Shown here: positions 10,192 to 19,415 of the stretch, piece by piece
Layout of the letters: each line of letters begins with the position of its first letter
How positions within the stretch are numbered: the first letter of the stretch is position 1
Origin: an uncultured Pelagibacteraceae bacterium
GTDB taxonomy: Bacteria; Pseudomonadota; Alphaproteobacteria; Pelagibacterales; Pelagibacteraceae
Direction of reading: 5' to 3'
DNA: 64,000 nt
NCBI GenBank assembly: GCA_902556855.1
Contig: CACDXJ010000001.1
Coordinates: 62,001-126,000 of the forward strand
The notes under the pieces: model-generated
What the model was told of the DNA's origin: nothing
The model's input: the letters and a program-made list of their open reading frames with translations, nothing else
The model's database searches: none
Program-made: the position numbers and the translations under genes

Positions 10192-11202
10192 ATGAGTAAT
10201 CTTAAAAAAATTTTAGTTAACAAACATTCTTGTAAATCTATCTGGTTTATGAGACAAGCAGGACGTTACCTTCCTGAATTTAGAGAAATAAGATCAAAAA
10301 ATACTAATTTCATAGATCTTTGTTTAAACAGTAAATTAAGCTCTGAAATAACACTTCAACCAATAAAAAGATTCGATATTGACTCTGCGATAATTTTTTC
10401 TGACATTTTACTAGTTCCTTATGCTTTAGGACAAAATGTAAATTTTTCAAAGAATTATGGCCCAAAATTAGATAAACTTAACATAGATAAGTTCTTGGAT
10501 AATAGTGAAGAGATGTTTTCTAGAAAATTAGAACCAGTCTATAAAGCAATCGAAATAACTAGAGTAAAATTAGAAAAAAAAAAGTCATTAATTTCTTTTG
10601 TCGGAGCACCATGGACACTGATCATCTACATGTTTAATTTAAAGGAAAGTTCTAAAGAGATCAATAACGAGGCACTTAATGACAATATCAAATCAATAAA
10701 TAAAATTTTAGAAAAATTAACTAATTTTCTTTGTACTCACATTAAAAATCAAATAAATGCAGGAGCAGATGTTGTCCAAATATTTGACTCTTGGGCAGGA
10801 ATAATTCCAAAAAAAAACATAGACGAATATTGTTATAAACCTAATGCTAAAATTGTTGATTTTTGTAAAAAAGAAAAAATACCATGTATTTGTTTTCCAA
10901 AAGGTATTATGGAAGATTATGAAGAGTTTAATAAAATCGTAAAACCTGACGCAATAAATTTAGACCCTCTTATAAATCCATCTTGGGCAAAGAAAAAATT
11001 AACAAATGTAGTTTTACAAGGCGGGTTAGATCCAAAAATTTTATTACAGAAAGATGACGACATGATCGATGCAGCGACGAAATACATGTATGCTTTTAAA
11101 GATATTCCTTATGTTTTTAATTTAGGTCACGGTTTACTTCCAGAAACAGATCCTGATAAAGTAAAAAAGTTAGTAAATTTTTATAGGAATTTTAATGGAT
11201 AA
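10192..11202 (+). CDS. hemE: Uroporphyrinogen decarboxylase
   Basis: IWFMRQAGRYLPEFREIR, FSDILLVPYALG, FNLGHGLLPETDPDKV. Confidence 0.97.
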   Translation: MSNLKKILVNKHSCKSIWFMRQAGRYLPEFREIRSKNTNFIDLCLNSKLSSEITLQPIKRFDIDSAIIFSDILLVPYALGQNVNFSKNYGPKLDKLNIDKFLDNSEEMFSRKLEPVYKAIEITRVKLEKKKSLISFVGAPWTLIIYMFNLKESSKEINNEALNDNIKSINKILEKLTNFLCTHIKNQINAGADVVQIFDSWAGIIPKKNIDEYCYKPNAKIVDFCKKEKIPCICFPKGIMEDYEEFNKIVKPDAINLDPLINPSWAKKKLTNVVLQGGLDPKILLQKDDDMIDAATKYMYAFKDIPYVFNLGHGLLPETDPDKVKKLVNFYRNFNG

Positions 11203-12187
11203 AAATCATCCCAAAATAAATTTTGGAAAGACAGGAGTTCTTATTATTAATCTAGGCACACCCGATTCAACAAGCTGGTGGGATATAAGAAAATATCTAA
11301 AAGAGTTTTTATCTGATAGAAGGGTGATAGAGGTAAATCCAGTAATTTGGCAAATAATACTAAATTTATTTATACTGACTTTTAGACCCTCTAAGACAGC
11401 CCATGCTTATAAACAGATATGGAGAAATGAGAGCAACGAGTCTCCACTTTTATATTTTACTAAAAATCAAACCGCTAAGCTTAATAATTTAATAGGAAAT
11501 GAGAAAATCATAGTAGATTTTGCAATGAGGTATGGAAATCCTAGTATAAAATCAAAGCTGAATATTCTCAGAGATAGAGGTTGTGAAAATATAATAGTTC
11601 TGCCTTTGTACCCTCAGTATGCTGCAGCAACAACTGCTACTGTATGTGATGAAGTTTACAGATCATTAATGAAAATGAGATGGCAGCCCAGTTTACAAAT
11701 TATACCACATTATGAAAGCGAACCATCGTATATAGATGCATTAATAAATAGTATAGAAAGAAAAATAAAAGAAATAAACTGGAAACCAGACTTAATAATT
11801 TCTTCATATCATGGAATCCCAAAATCTTATTTTGATAAGGGAGACCCATATCATTGCTATTGTCATAAGACCACTAGACTAATGAAAGAAAAATTTAAGA
11901 AAGTAGACATACAAACGACTTTTCAATCAAGATTTGGACCTCAAGAGTGGTTGACCCCGTATACCGATAAAACATTAGAAACCTTACCAGAAAAGGGAAT
12001 TAAAAATTTACTGGTTATCTGCCCAGGTTTTGCATCAGACTGCGTTGAAACTTTGGAGGAAATAAATATTCAAGGAAGAGAAAGTTTTATTGAAAAAGGA
12101 GGAGAAAATTTTGATTTAATTCCTTGTCTAAATGATAATGCCGATCACATAAATTTATTTAAAAAACTAATCAGTAAGTATTTATAA
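11195..12187 (+). CDS. hemH: Ferrochelatase
   Basis: GVLIINLGTPDS, ISSYHGIPKSYFDKGDPYHCYCHKTT, FQSRFGPQEWLTPYTD. Confidence 0.97.
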   Translation: MDKNHPKINFGKTGVLIINLGTPDSTSWWDIRKYLKEFLSDRRVIEVNPVIWQIILNLFILTFRPSKTAHAYKQIWRNESNESPLLYFTKNQTAKLNNLIGNEKIIVDFAMRYGNPSIKSKLNILRDRGCENIIVLPLYPQYAAATTATVCDEVYRSLMKMRWQPSLQIIPHYESEPSYIDALINSIERKIKEINWKPDLIISSYHGIPKSYFDKGDPYHCYCHKTTRLMKEKFKKVDIQTTFQSRFGPQEWLTPYTDKTLETLPEKGIKNLLVICPGFASDCVETLEEINIQGRESFIEKGGENFDLIPCLNDNADHINLFKKLISKYL

Positions 12188-12619
12188 ATGAATTTATATC
12201 TTTTGTTTAAATCTTTACATTTAATCTCTGTTATATCTTGGATGGCAGGTCTGCTTTATCTGCCAAGAATCTTTGTCTATCATACTGAGGCAGACACTAG
12301 TTCGCAAAAAGAAGTTTTTAAGGTTATGGAAAGAAAGCTATATAACTACATAATGATGCCAGCAATGTTGCTTTCCTGGATATTTGGTATTTTGCTTATA
12401 CATAGTCTTGGCTTTTCAATATTTTCAGAGTTGTGGATGCAAATCAAAGGCGTTGCAGTCTTACTTTTGACTTATTATCATTTTACTTTAGGGAAATATC
12501 TTAATGAGTTTGCTAAAGATAGTAACCATAAAAGCTCAAAATTTTTCAGGATATATAACGAAATTCCAACAATTATACTAATTGTAGTAATATTTGTTGT
12601 GATATTTAAACCGATATAA
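12188..12619 (+). CDS. hemJ: HemJ-type protoporphyrinogen oxidase (UPF0093 membrane protein)
   Basis: KSLHLISVISWMAGLLYLPRIFVYH, multi-TM; directly follows hemEH. Confidence 0.88.
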   Translation: MNLYLLFKSLHLISVISWMAGLLYLPRIFVYHTEADTSSQKEVFKVMERKLYNYIMMPAMLLSWIFGILLIHSLGFSIFSELWMQIKGVAVLLLTYYHFTLGKYLNEFAKDSNHKSSKFFRIYNEIPTIILIVVIFVVIFKPI

Positions 12620-12685
12620 AAAGGGTTGAATTATTTTTAAAAAGACTTATATTTTTAATACTTACCTTATTTCAATTTAAATCAC

Positions 12686-13960
12686 ATGAACTTACAAGAA
12701 CTTAAGCAAAAAAACCCTGCAGAGCTAATTAGTGAAGCTGAAAAACTTGGTATAGAAAACCCAAGCACATTAAGAAAACAAGAAATACTATTTGCCATTC
12801 TTAAAAAACTTGCAGAAAAAAATGAGCAAATTACAGCAACTGGCGTGCTTGAAGTATTACAAGATGGCTTCGGTTTCCTAAGAGCAATAGAGTCCAATTA
12901 TCTCCCTGGACCAGATGACATCTACGTAAGCCCTAGTCAAATAAGAAGATTCGGACTAAGGACTGGGGACTCTGTTGAAGGAGAAATACGAGGTCCAAAA
13001 GATGCTGAGAGATATTTTGCTTTGTTAAAGGTGAATAAAATTAACTTTGACGATCCTGATAAAGGAAAAAATAAAATAGCATTTGATAATTTAACACCGC
13101 TTTACCCTAATGAAAGAATCAAACTAGAAGTTGAAACTACAAAGGTTGAAAAAAAACCAGATAATACAGCAAGACTAATTGACCTTGTTAGTCCGATAGG
13201 TAAAGGGCAAAGATCTTTAATAGTGTCGCCGCCAAGAGCAGGTAAAACAATAATTCTTCAAAACATAGCCCAGTCTATTACTGCAAACCATCCAGAATGC
13301 TATCTAATGGTGCTTCTAATTGACGAAAGACCTGAAGAAGTTACAGATATGCAAAGATCGGTGAAGGGTGAAGTAGTTGCATCCACATTTGATGAGCCAG
13401 CTTCGAGACACGTTGCAGTTGCTGAGATGGTAATAGAAAAAGCGAAAAGGTTAGTAGAGCACAAAAAAGATGTTGTAATCTTATTGGACTCGATTACGAG
13501 ATTAGGAAGGGCTTACAATGCAGTGATTCCAAGTTCTGGAAAAGTATTAACTGGTGGTGTAGACGCAAATGCACTTCAAAGACCTAAAAGATTTTTTGGT
13601 GCAGCAAGAAATGTAGAAGAGGGCGGTTCTCTTACAATCATCTCTACAGCGTTGATTGATACTGGTAGCAGAATGGACGAGGTAATATTTGAGGAATTTA
13701 AAGGAACAGGAAATTCAGAGTTAATTTTAGATAGAAAAGTAGCAGATAAAAGAATTTACCCAGCTTTGGATATTACAAGATCAGGAACACGGAGAGAGGA
13801 GCTACTTTTTGCTAAGGATGAACTATCAAAAATGAATGTATTAAGAAGAATAATAAGTCCTATGGGAACAATGGATGGCATAGAGTTTTTAATTTCTAAA
13901 TTAAAGAATACCAAAAATAATTCTGATTTTTTTGATTCCATGAATAAGTCGGCAAGTTAA
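12686..13960 (+). CDS. rho: Transcription termination factor Rho
   Basis: [64 protein letters not shown]. Confidence 0.98.
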   Translation: MNLQELKQKNPAELISEAEKLGIENPSTLRKQEILFAILKKLAEKNEQITATGVLEVLQDGFGFLRAIESNYLPGPDDIYVSPSQIRRFGLRTGDSVEGEIRGPKDAERYFALLKVNKINFDDPDKGKNKIAFDNLTPLYPNERIKLEVETTKVEKKPDNTARLIDLVSPIGKGQRSLIVSPPRAGKTIILQNIAQSITANHPECYLMVLLIDERPEEVTDMQRSVKGEVVASTFDEPASRHVAVAEMVIEKAKRLVEHKKDVVILLDSITRLGRAYNAVIPSSGKVLTGGVDANALQRPKRFFGAARNVEEGGSLTIISTALIDTGSRMDEVIFEEFKGTGNSELILDRKVADKRIYPALDITRSGTRREELLFAKDELSKMNVLRRIISPMGTMDGIEFLISKLKNTKNNSDFFDSMNKSAS

Positions 13961-13964
13961 TAAA

Positions 13965-14624
13965 CTACTGAACAGTTTGATTATTAAAATTTGCCTCATG
14001 TAAATAAAAATTAATTATATTTTCCAATGTTTCTATTTTGTCTTTTATTGTTAAAGACTCTAAAAGTTTTTGCTTTTCTTCATTTGTAACAGGCGCAATC
14101 ATCGCTAATGTATTAATTTTTTGTGCTTTATCTAGTTTTTCAAACTCTCTCCAATTTAATAACAAGCCATTTCTTTTAAAAAATATCTTAGCTTTTTCCA
14201 TCAAGGTTTCTGTATTCTCATCACCCAGTGTTTCATTAAAATCTAACTTAAAGCTCTGGTAATCAACTTTGAATTCTCTATATAACTTCTTGTTATTAAT
14301 TTCCTGTAAAATTTTAAATCTTGTTATGCCGGTAAGATTTATTAACACTCTACCATCTTCACTTTTTTGAAGTTCACTAATTTTACCTAAACACCCAACA
14401 TTGTAAACTTGATCTCCCTTTTTCTGAGATTGAATCATCCCCATTAATTTATCATTTTCATAAGTATCATTTACAAGATCTAAATATCTTTGCTCAAATA
14501 TATTTAATGGTAGATTTGTTTTAGGAAAATAGATTACTCCACTTAATGGAAAGACCGGGATGACGTTTGGAAGATTTTTCATTATATCATTATAGTAAAA
14601 ATTTTCAGCTATCGATAGCGACAT
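13965..14624 (-). CDS. Lon N-terminal (LAN/PUA-like) domain protein, non-protease (start may be Met at 14582)
   Basis: VIPVFPLSGVIYFPKTNLPLNIFEQRYLDLV...GMIQ...GCLGKISELQKSEDGRVLINLTGITRF. Confidence 0.85.
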   Translation of the reverse strand: MSLSIAENFYYNDIMKNLPNVIPVFPLSGVIYFPKTNLPLNIFEQRYLDLVNDTYENDKLMGMIQSQKKGDQVYNVGCLGKISELQKSEDGRVLINLTGITRFKILQEINNKKLYREFKVDYQSFKLDFNETLGDENTETLMEKAKIFFKRNGLLLNWREFEKLDKAQKINTLAMIAPVTNEEKQKLLESLTIKDKIETLENIINFYLHEANFNNQTVQ

Positions 14625-14675
14625 TTTATTAAGGTTGACCGCTCCAGAGGCTCTATAATATACTTATTTATATTT

Positions 14676-14750
14676 GCGGGCATAGCTCAGTGGTAGAGCG
14701 TCTCGTTGCCAACGAGAAGGTCGAGGGTTCAAGTCCCTTTGCCCGCTCCA
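14676..14750 (+). tRNA. tRNA-Gly(GCC) with encoded CCA
   Basis: GCGGGCA/TGCCCGC acceptor stem, TCTCG-TTGCCAA-CGAGA anticodon arm (GCC), GGTTCAAGTCC T-arm, TCCA 3' end. Confidence 0.97.
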
Positions 14751-14761
14751 TATATTATATT

Positions 14762-15097
14762 ATGAGCGATCTTGCAGATAAAAAATGTATTCCATGCGAA
14801 GGCGGTATCCCTCCTTTCGACAAAAGTGAAATTCATAAATTTTTAAAAAAAGTTGATGGGTGGGATGTTAAAAGTGATCAAGATAAAAGTTTTTATCTAA
14901 TCAAGAAATATACCTTTAAAAATTTTATAGAAAGTCAGGATTTTGTAAATAAAGTAGGTTCAATCGCTGAAAATGAAAATCATCATCCGGATATTTCTTT
15001 TGGATGGGGTTATTGTAAAGTAAAAATTTTTACACATGCAATAAAGGGTTTAGCGGAAAGCGATTTTATTCTTGCTGCAAAAATTGATAAAATTTAG
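14762..15097 (+). CDS. phhB: 4a-hydroxytetrahydrobiopterin dehydratase (pterin carbinolamine dehydratase)
   Basis: MSDLADKKCIPCEGGIPPF...NENHHPDISFGWGYCKVKIFTHAIKGL; ATG at 14762 (track ORF starts inside the tRNA). Confidence 0.92.
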   Translation: MSDLADKKCIPCEGGIPPFDKSEIHKFLKKVDGWDVKSDQDKSFYLIKKYTFKNFIESQDFVNKVGSIAENENHHPDISFGWGYCKVKIFTHAIKGLAESDFILAAKIDKI

Positions 15098-16648
15098 CTA
15101 ATGGTTAAAGTGTCTTACCCCTGTAAATAACATTTTAATCTTTGCTTTATTCGCAACATTGATAACTTCTTGATCTCTAATTGAACCACCAGGTTGAACA
15201 ATGATCTTTACACCTGATTTTATCAAAGTTTTTATACCATCAGCAAATGGAAAAAAAGCATCAGAAGCTGCTACAGAATTTTTGATTTTTTTTGGTTGAA
15301 ATTGTTTTGCTTTTTGAATTGCAATTTTACAACTGTCTAGTCTACTTGGTTGTCCAGCGCCAATACCTATCGTAGAAAAGTTATTACATAAAACAATAGC
15401 ATTTGATTTAACATATTTACATATATTGAAAGCAAATTTAATTTCATCTAATTCCTTTTTGCTAGGCTTTAGTTTTGTTACACATTTTAGTTTTTTTTTA
15501 TCAAAAATAATTTCATCTTTATTTTGCAGCAAAAAAGATTTATCGAAAGTTTTAATTGACGATAAATTTTGTGATTTAAATTCAGATATATCAACTATTC
15601 TTAAATTTTTTTTCTTTTTTAATATTTTTAAAGACTCCTGATCAAACCCTTTTGCTAAAATAACTTCTAAGAAATTTTTTGTGATTTCTAGAGCTATTTT
15701 TTTATCTATTTTAAAATTACAAGCAATAACCCCTCCGAATGCACTTGTTGGGTCACAAGAGTATGCGTTTTTAAAAGATTGAATCGGGCTTTTATTTTCT
15801 GATACTCCGCATGGATTTGCATGTTTAATAATAACAGATCCTGCTTTACTTTTAATAGATCTTAAAATATCTAAAGAAGCAAACATATCATTATAATTAT
15901 TGTAGCTAAGATCTTTCCCATGTAATTGTTTAAGACCAAGTTCCTTATCATTATAATCATTAATATAAATCGAACTCTCTTGATGAGGATTTTCACCATA
16001 TCTTAGTTTTTTAAATCTTCTTCCAAATATAGTCTTTCTTTCCGGGAATTTTATATTTAGTTTATTATTAAACCAGTTTGCTATCATAGCATCATAATAG
16101 GCTGTCAAACCAAATGCTTTTGATGACATAAATTCTCTAAATTTTAAACTCGTTTTACCTCTATTTTTTTCTAACTCTTTTATGAGTGGAGTATAATCAT
16201 TCTTATTTGTAATTATTGCAACATTCTTAAAATTTTTAGCAGCTGCTCTGACCATTGTAGGCCCACCAATGTCAATATTCTCAACAATATTTTTTGAGTT
16301 CTTGGAGTTGATTACTACTTTTTGGAATGGATAAAAATTTACTACTATTAAATCAATAGGAGGAAATTTTTTTTTTGACATCTCGTTTTTGTGTGTTTTA
16401 TTCTGTCTATCGTGTAAAATACCAGCATGTATTTTAGGGTGAAGCGTCTTAACCCTGCCGTCTAGCATTTCTTTGAAACCAGTATACTTAGATAATTCAG
16501 TACAAGTATAACCAAGTTTTTTGATTGATTTATAAGTACCTCCAGAACTAATTATTTTGATATTGTACTTTTTTAGAGTTTTAAGTAACAAAATAAGATT
16601 TTCTTTATCAGATAATGAAACTAAAGCATTCTTAATTTTTAAGTCCAT
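15098..16648 (-). CDS. purH: Bifunctional AICAR formyltransferase/IMP cyclohydrolase
   Basis: ALVSLSDKENLILL, DGRVKTLHPKIHAGIL, KHANPCGVS, FFPFADGI. Confidence 0.97.
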   Translation of the reverse strand: MDLKIKNALVSLSDKENLILLLKTLKKYNIKIISSGGTYKSIKKLGYTCTELSKYTGFKEMLDGRVKTLHPKIHAGILHDRQNKTHKNEMSKKKFPPIDLIVVNFYPFQKVVINSKNSKNIVENIDIGGPTMVRAAAKNFKNVAIITNKNDYTPLIKELEKNRGKTSLKFREFMSSKAFGLTAYYDAMIANWFNNKLNIKFPERKTIFGRRFKKLRYGENPHQESSIYINDYNDKELGLKQLHGKDLSYNNYNDMFASLDILRSIKSKAGSVIIKHANPCGVSENKSPIQSFKNAYSCDPTSAFGGVIACNFKIDKKIALEITKNFLEVILAKGFDQESLKILKKKKNLRIVDISEFKSQNLSSIKTFDKSFLLQNKDEIIFDKKKLKCVTKLKPSKKELDEIKFAFNICKYVKSNAIVLCNNFSTIGIGAGQPSRLDSCKIAIQKAKQFQPKKIKNSVAASDAFFPFADGIKTLIKSGVKIIVQPGGSIRDQEVINVANKAKIKMLFTGVRHFNH

Positions 16649-16650
16649 TT

Positions 16651-18294
16651 TTAAATTTTTTTTTTAATTTCCCAATTAAAAGATTTACTTTTATTAACTA
16701 AATTACCAGTGATAGTTATACAAGAGCTATCTTGTATTTTTTTTCCGCCAAGATATATACTTTTTTCAATTTCAAGAATTTCGTCTTTAATTGTAAATAT
16801 TAATGATTTATTCTTCGATATTTGAATTAAAGCACTATTTCCACTCATAGTTTTTACAGCTGTGAGTATAGGATTCAAATGAAATCTAAATACATACCTT
16901 ATGGGTATACCATCCCTCTTTTTAAAAATATGATCTACTCCTTTTAATTTATTATTTTGATGATCTAGAAAAACTTCTCTTTTATGTACACAGCTGAAGT
17001 TTTTTTCATACCCATTATGAGATATAGAACACCCAATAGAATCTTTATCATCCTTTATATTAAGTTCATTAGTTCTAAAGGTGTTTTTAATTGAATTTCC
17101 AAATATTCTATTAATTAGTTTATTCCTCTCAAATTTAGTAATGCTTGTGTCATTTATAGCTAATGTAGACTGACTTGCAGTTAGTCTACTTACAAGTTCT
17201 GCCTTTGAGGAAATATTCTTACCAAATCCACAATTCGTGATTATCTTTTCTCCGTCTAGAAAATATTCGAAAGATAATGGACCTGCTTGATAGTTTTTAG
17301 AAAATTTTTTTTTGGGAGGTTCACCGATGTCAAAATAAATAATTTGATTTTTCGATTTTGCATGAAAGATTCCCCCGATTATATTTTTTTTGCCTTTTTT
17401 ACTTAATTTCAAATTTTCTAAATACTTTTCAAAACTTACTAAACTATTTTCTGACCCACCGTTAAAAAGCGGAGTTTGATTATTTGGTGTTTTAAAAAAT
17501 TTTATACATCCTAGATTTTTTTTTATCACATCGCTCAAAAAATCTGGCATATATTTCTGAGCTTCCTTTATACTTTCATGGCATAATAAAAGATATTTAG
17601 TAAAAAAAATTAAATCATTTGGACTTCTAGTTAAGGGAAATCCGTCATTATCAAAGTATGACTTTACAAATTTTTCTAACTCTTTTATAGCAATATTGTA
17701 ATTTACCTCGTATTCTCTGAAAATCATTCCAGAGAGAATTAATGCAGATATAATTTCAATTTTTTTCTGAGGATCCTTTTCAAATCTTATATTTTTTTTT
17801 AAATGATTACATTGAGAAATTATGCTTTGAAAAAATCTTTTTTTGAATTCAAATGTTCCATTATTAATAATTATATCAATATTAAGTATCCAACTTATTA
17901 CTCTTGTACTTAAAGTAGACGTCTCCCAGATTTTTCTTTTAAATTTCGAGTATTTAAGCATCCAAAGGTAAATAATTTTTTGTATATATTTGCCGTCAAC
18001 TTTTCTATCAATTAAGTTAAGCCATAAAAAACTATGTTGTTCTGAAATATTTTTATTTCTACTCTCTAACCAAAAATCATTTGAACTTATTTCATTTATT
18101 TTAAAAGATCTTTTTTCAAAAGAAGAAATTATTGATAGCAAGAAGGGATTGGGACTAAAATAAACCTGTAATGGCGTCTTTGATTGTAAAGAACTGTTAT
18201 AGTAATCGGTTGAGAAATATATTTTTTTAAAAAATTTTACTAAAGTTATATGAATTGCAACAAAATAAAAATAGGCACCTTTTAAGCCAAACAT
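16651..18294 (-). CDS. Heparinase II/III family protein
   Basis: C-terminal heparinase II/III-like segment (GPLSFEYFLDGEKIITNCGFG...LTASQSTLAINDTSITKF); position beside purH as in other alphaproteobacteria. Confidence 0.8.
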   Translation of the reverse strand: MFGLKGAYFYFVAIHITLVKFFKKIYFSTDYYNSSLQSKTPLQVYFSPNPFLLSIISSFEKRSFKINEISSNDFWLESRNKNISEQHSFLWLNLIDRKVDGKYIQKIIYLWMLKYSKFKRKIWETSTLSTRVISWILNIDIIINNGTFEFKKRFFQSIISQCNHLKKNIRFEKDPQKKIEIISALILSGMIFREYEVNYNIAIKELEKFVKSYFDNDGFPLTRSPNDLIFFTKYLLLCHESIKEAQKYMPDFLSDVIKKNLGCIKFFKTPNNQTPLFNGGSENSLVSFEKYLENLKLSKKGKKNIIGGIFHAKSKNQIIYFDIGEPPKKKFSKNYQAGPLSFEYFLDGEKIITNCGFGKNISSKAELVSRLTASQSTLAINDTSITKFERNKLINRIFGNSIKNTFRTNELNIKDDKDSIGCSISHNGYEKNFSCVHKREVFLDHQNNKLKGVDHIFKKRDGIPIRYVFRFHLNPILTAVKTMSGNSALIQISKNKSLIFTIKDEILEIEKSIYLGGKKIQDSSCITITGNLVNKSKSFNWEIKKKI

Positions 18295-18297
18295 CTA

Positions 18298-18960
18298 TTA
18301 ATTTTTTTTAAGAATTTCTATATTTTTTTTAAGATCACCATTGTTTTCTTTAAAAATTGTAGATCCTGAAACAAGAATGTTTGCCCCAGCTTTTTTTGCT
18401 AAATTACAGTTTTCAAAGTTTATTCCACCATCTATTTCAATGTCTACGTTTAAATTCTTTGTATCAATTATTTCTCTAAGAGATTTAGTTTTTTCAAGAA
18501 CCTCAGGCATAAATTTTTGTCCTGCAAAACCAGGCTCTACGCTCATTATAAGAATTAAATCAACTTGATCTAGATGTTTCTCAATTAAATTTATTTGCGA
18601 TTTAGGTTTTAATGAGATTCCTACTTTTTTATTTTCCTTTTTAATAAGCTTTATTGTTTTTGCAGTATCTATTGTAGCTTCAGGGTGAAAAGTAATTATG
18701 TCAGCTCCCGCATTAGCAAAATCTTTTATAAAATTGTCTACTGGAGAAATCATTAAATGAACATCAAAAACCTTTTTGGTAAGTGGACGAAGTTTTTTTA
18801 TAACTTCAGGGCCAATTGTTAAATTTGGCACAAAATGCCCATCCATAACATCTATATGAATATAGTCTGCACCGGCTTTCTCTAATGCAATTACCTCGTT
18901 ACCTAATTTACTAAAATCGGCAGATAAAATTGACGGTGAGATTTTGATAAGACCACTCAT
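18298..18960 (-). CDS. rpe: Ribulose-phosphate 3-epimerase
   Basis: ISPSILSADFSKLGNEV, IHIDVMDGHFVPNLTIGP, MSVEPGFAGQKF. Confidence 0.96.
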   Translation of the reverse strand: MSGLIKISPSILSADFSKLGNEVIALEKAGADYIHIDVMDGHFVPNLTIGPEVIKKLRPLTKKVFDVHLMISPVDNFIKDFANAGADIITFHPEATIDTAKTIKLIKKENKKVGISLKPKSQINLIEKHLDQVDLILIMSVEPGFAGQKFMPEVLEKTKSLREIIDTKNLNVDIEIDGGINFENCNLAKKAGANILVSGSTIFKENNGDLKKNIEILKKN

Positions 18961-19003
18961 TCTATATTTATATTTTAATCCAAAATTTTGTCAAAAAATA
19001 AGG

Positions 19004-19339
19004 TTAATTAAACAGTTGATATAATTGTCTTGAAAAATCGCTTTCTAATGGAAATGCAAGCATTCCCCAGACGTCATAACCTAAAATATAAGGCATAGCA
19101 TAAAATCTAAATAGATAGAAAAACCAAGCAACATACAAAGCTATAAAAGGACCAAATAAGAAACTAGGCGTGATAAATTTGAACAAATTAATTATAGGAT
19201 TAGTATATTTTACAAATACTCTCATGAAGAAAAACTGAGAGTCTTCCCTTTGAAAAATATTCATAAATGCTCGACCAATTAAAGTCCACATTATTGTTCC
19301 TAATATATAATCTAAAACGATCGCCCAAGTAGGTATCAT
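19004..19339 (-). CDS. Conserved small membrane protein (unknown function)
   Basis: Intact 111-aa ORF with several hydrophobic helices; no family confidently recognised. Confidence 0.7.
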   Translation of the reverse strand: MIPTWAIVLDYILGTIMWTLIGRAFMNIFQREDSQFFFMRVFVKYTNPIINLFKFITPSFLFGPFIALYVAWFFYLFRFYAMPYILGYDVWGMLAFPLESDFSRQLYQLFN

Positions 19340-19364
19340 ATTTTTAAAATATCATGATTTAGGT

Positions 19365-19396
19365 AAAAAAAAAGGGGCGAATAAATCGCCCCTTTT
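19365..19396 (-). terminator. Rho-independent terminator of the symporter operon (also plausible on + strand)
   Basis: GGGGCGA-ATAAA-TCGCCCC inverted repeat flanked by A-tract/T-tract; on the minus strand followed by nine Ts. Confidence 0.88.
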
Positions 19397-19415
19397 AATT
19401 TTAAATAATTGTTAA

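Noticed and set aside
12682-12897. Antisense ORF opposite rho, and similar small ORFs opposite hslU, ffh, leuC, glcD, dctM, acs
   Set aside because: All lie within strongly conserved genes on the other strand; no RBS/context support.
14690-14761. N-terminal part of track ORF 14690..15097 (MVERLVANEKVEGSSPFARS...)
   Set aside because: It is translation through tRNA-Gly; the phhB start is the ATG at 14762.
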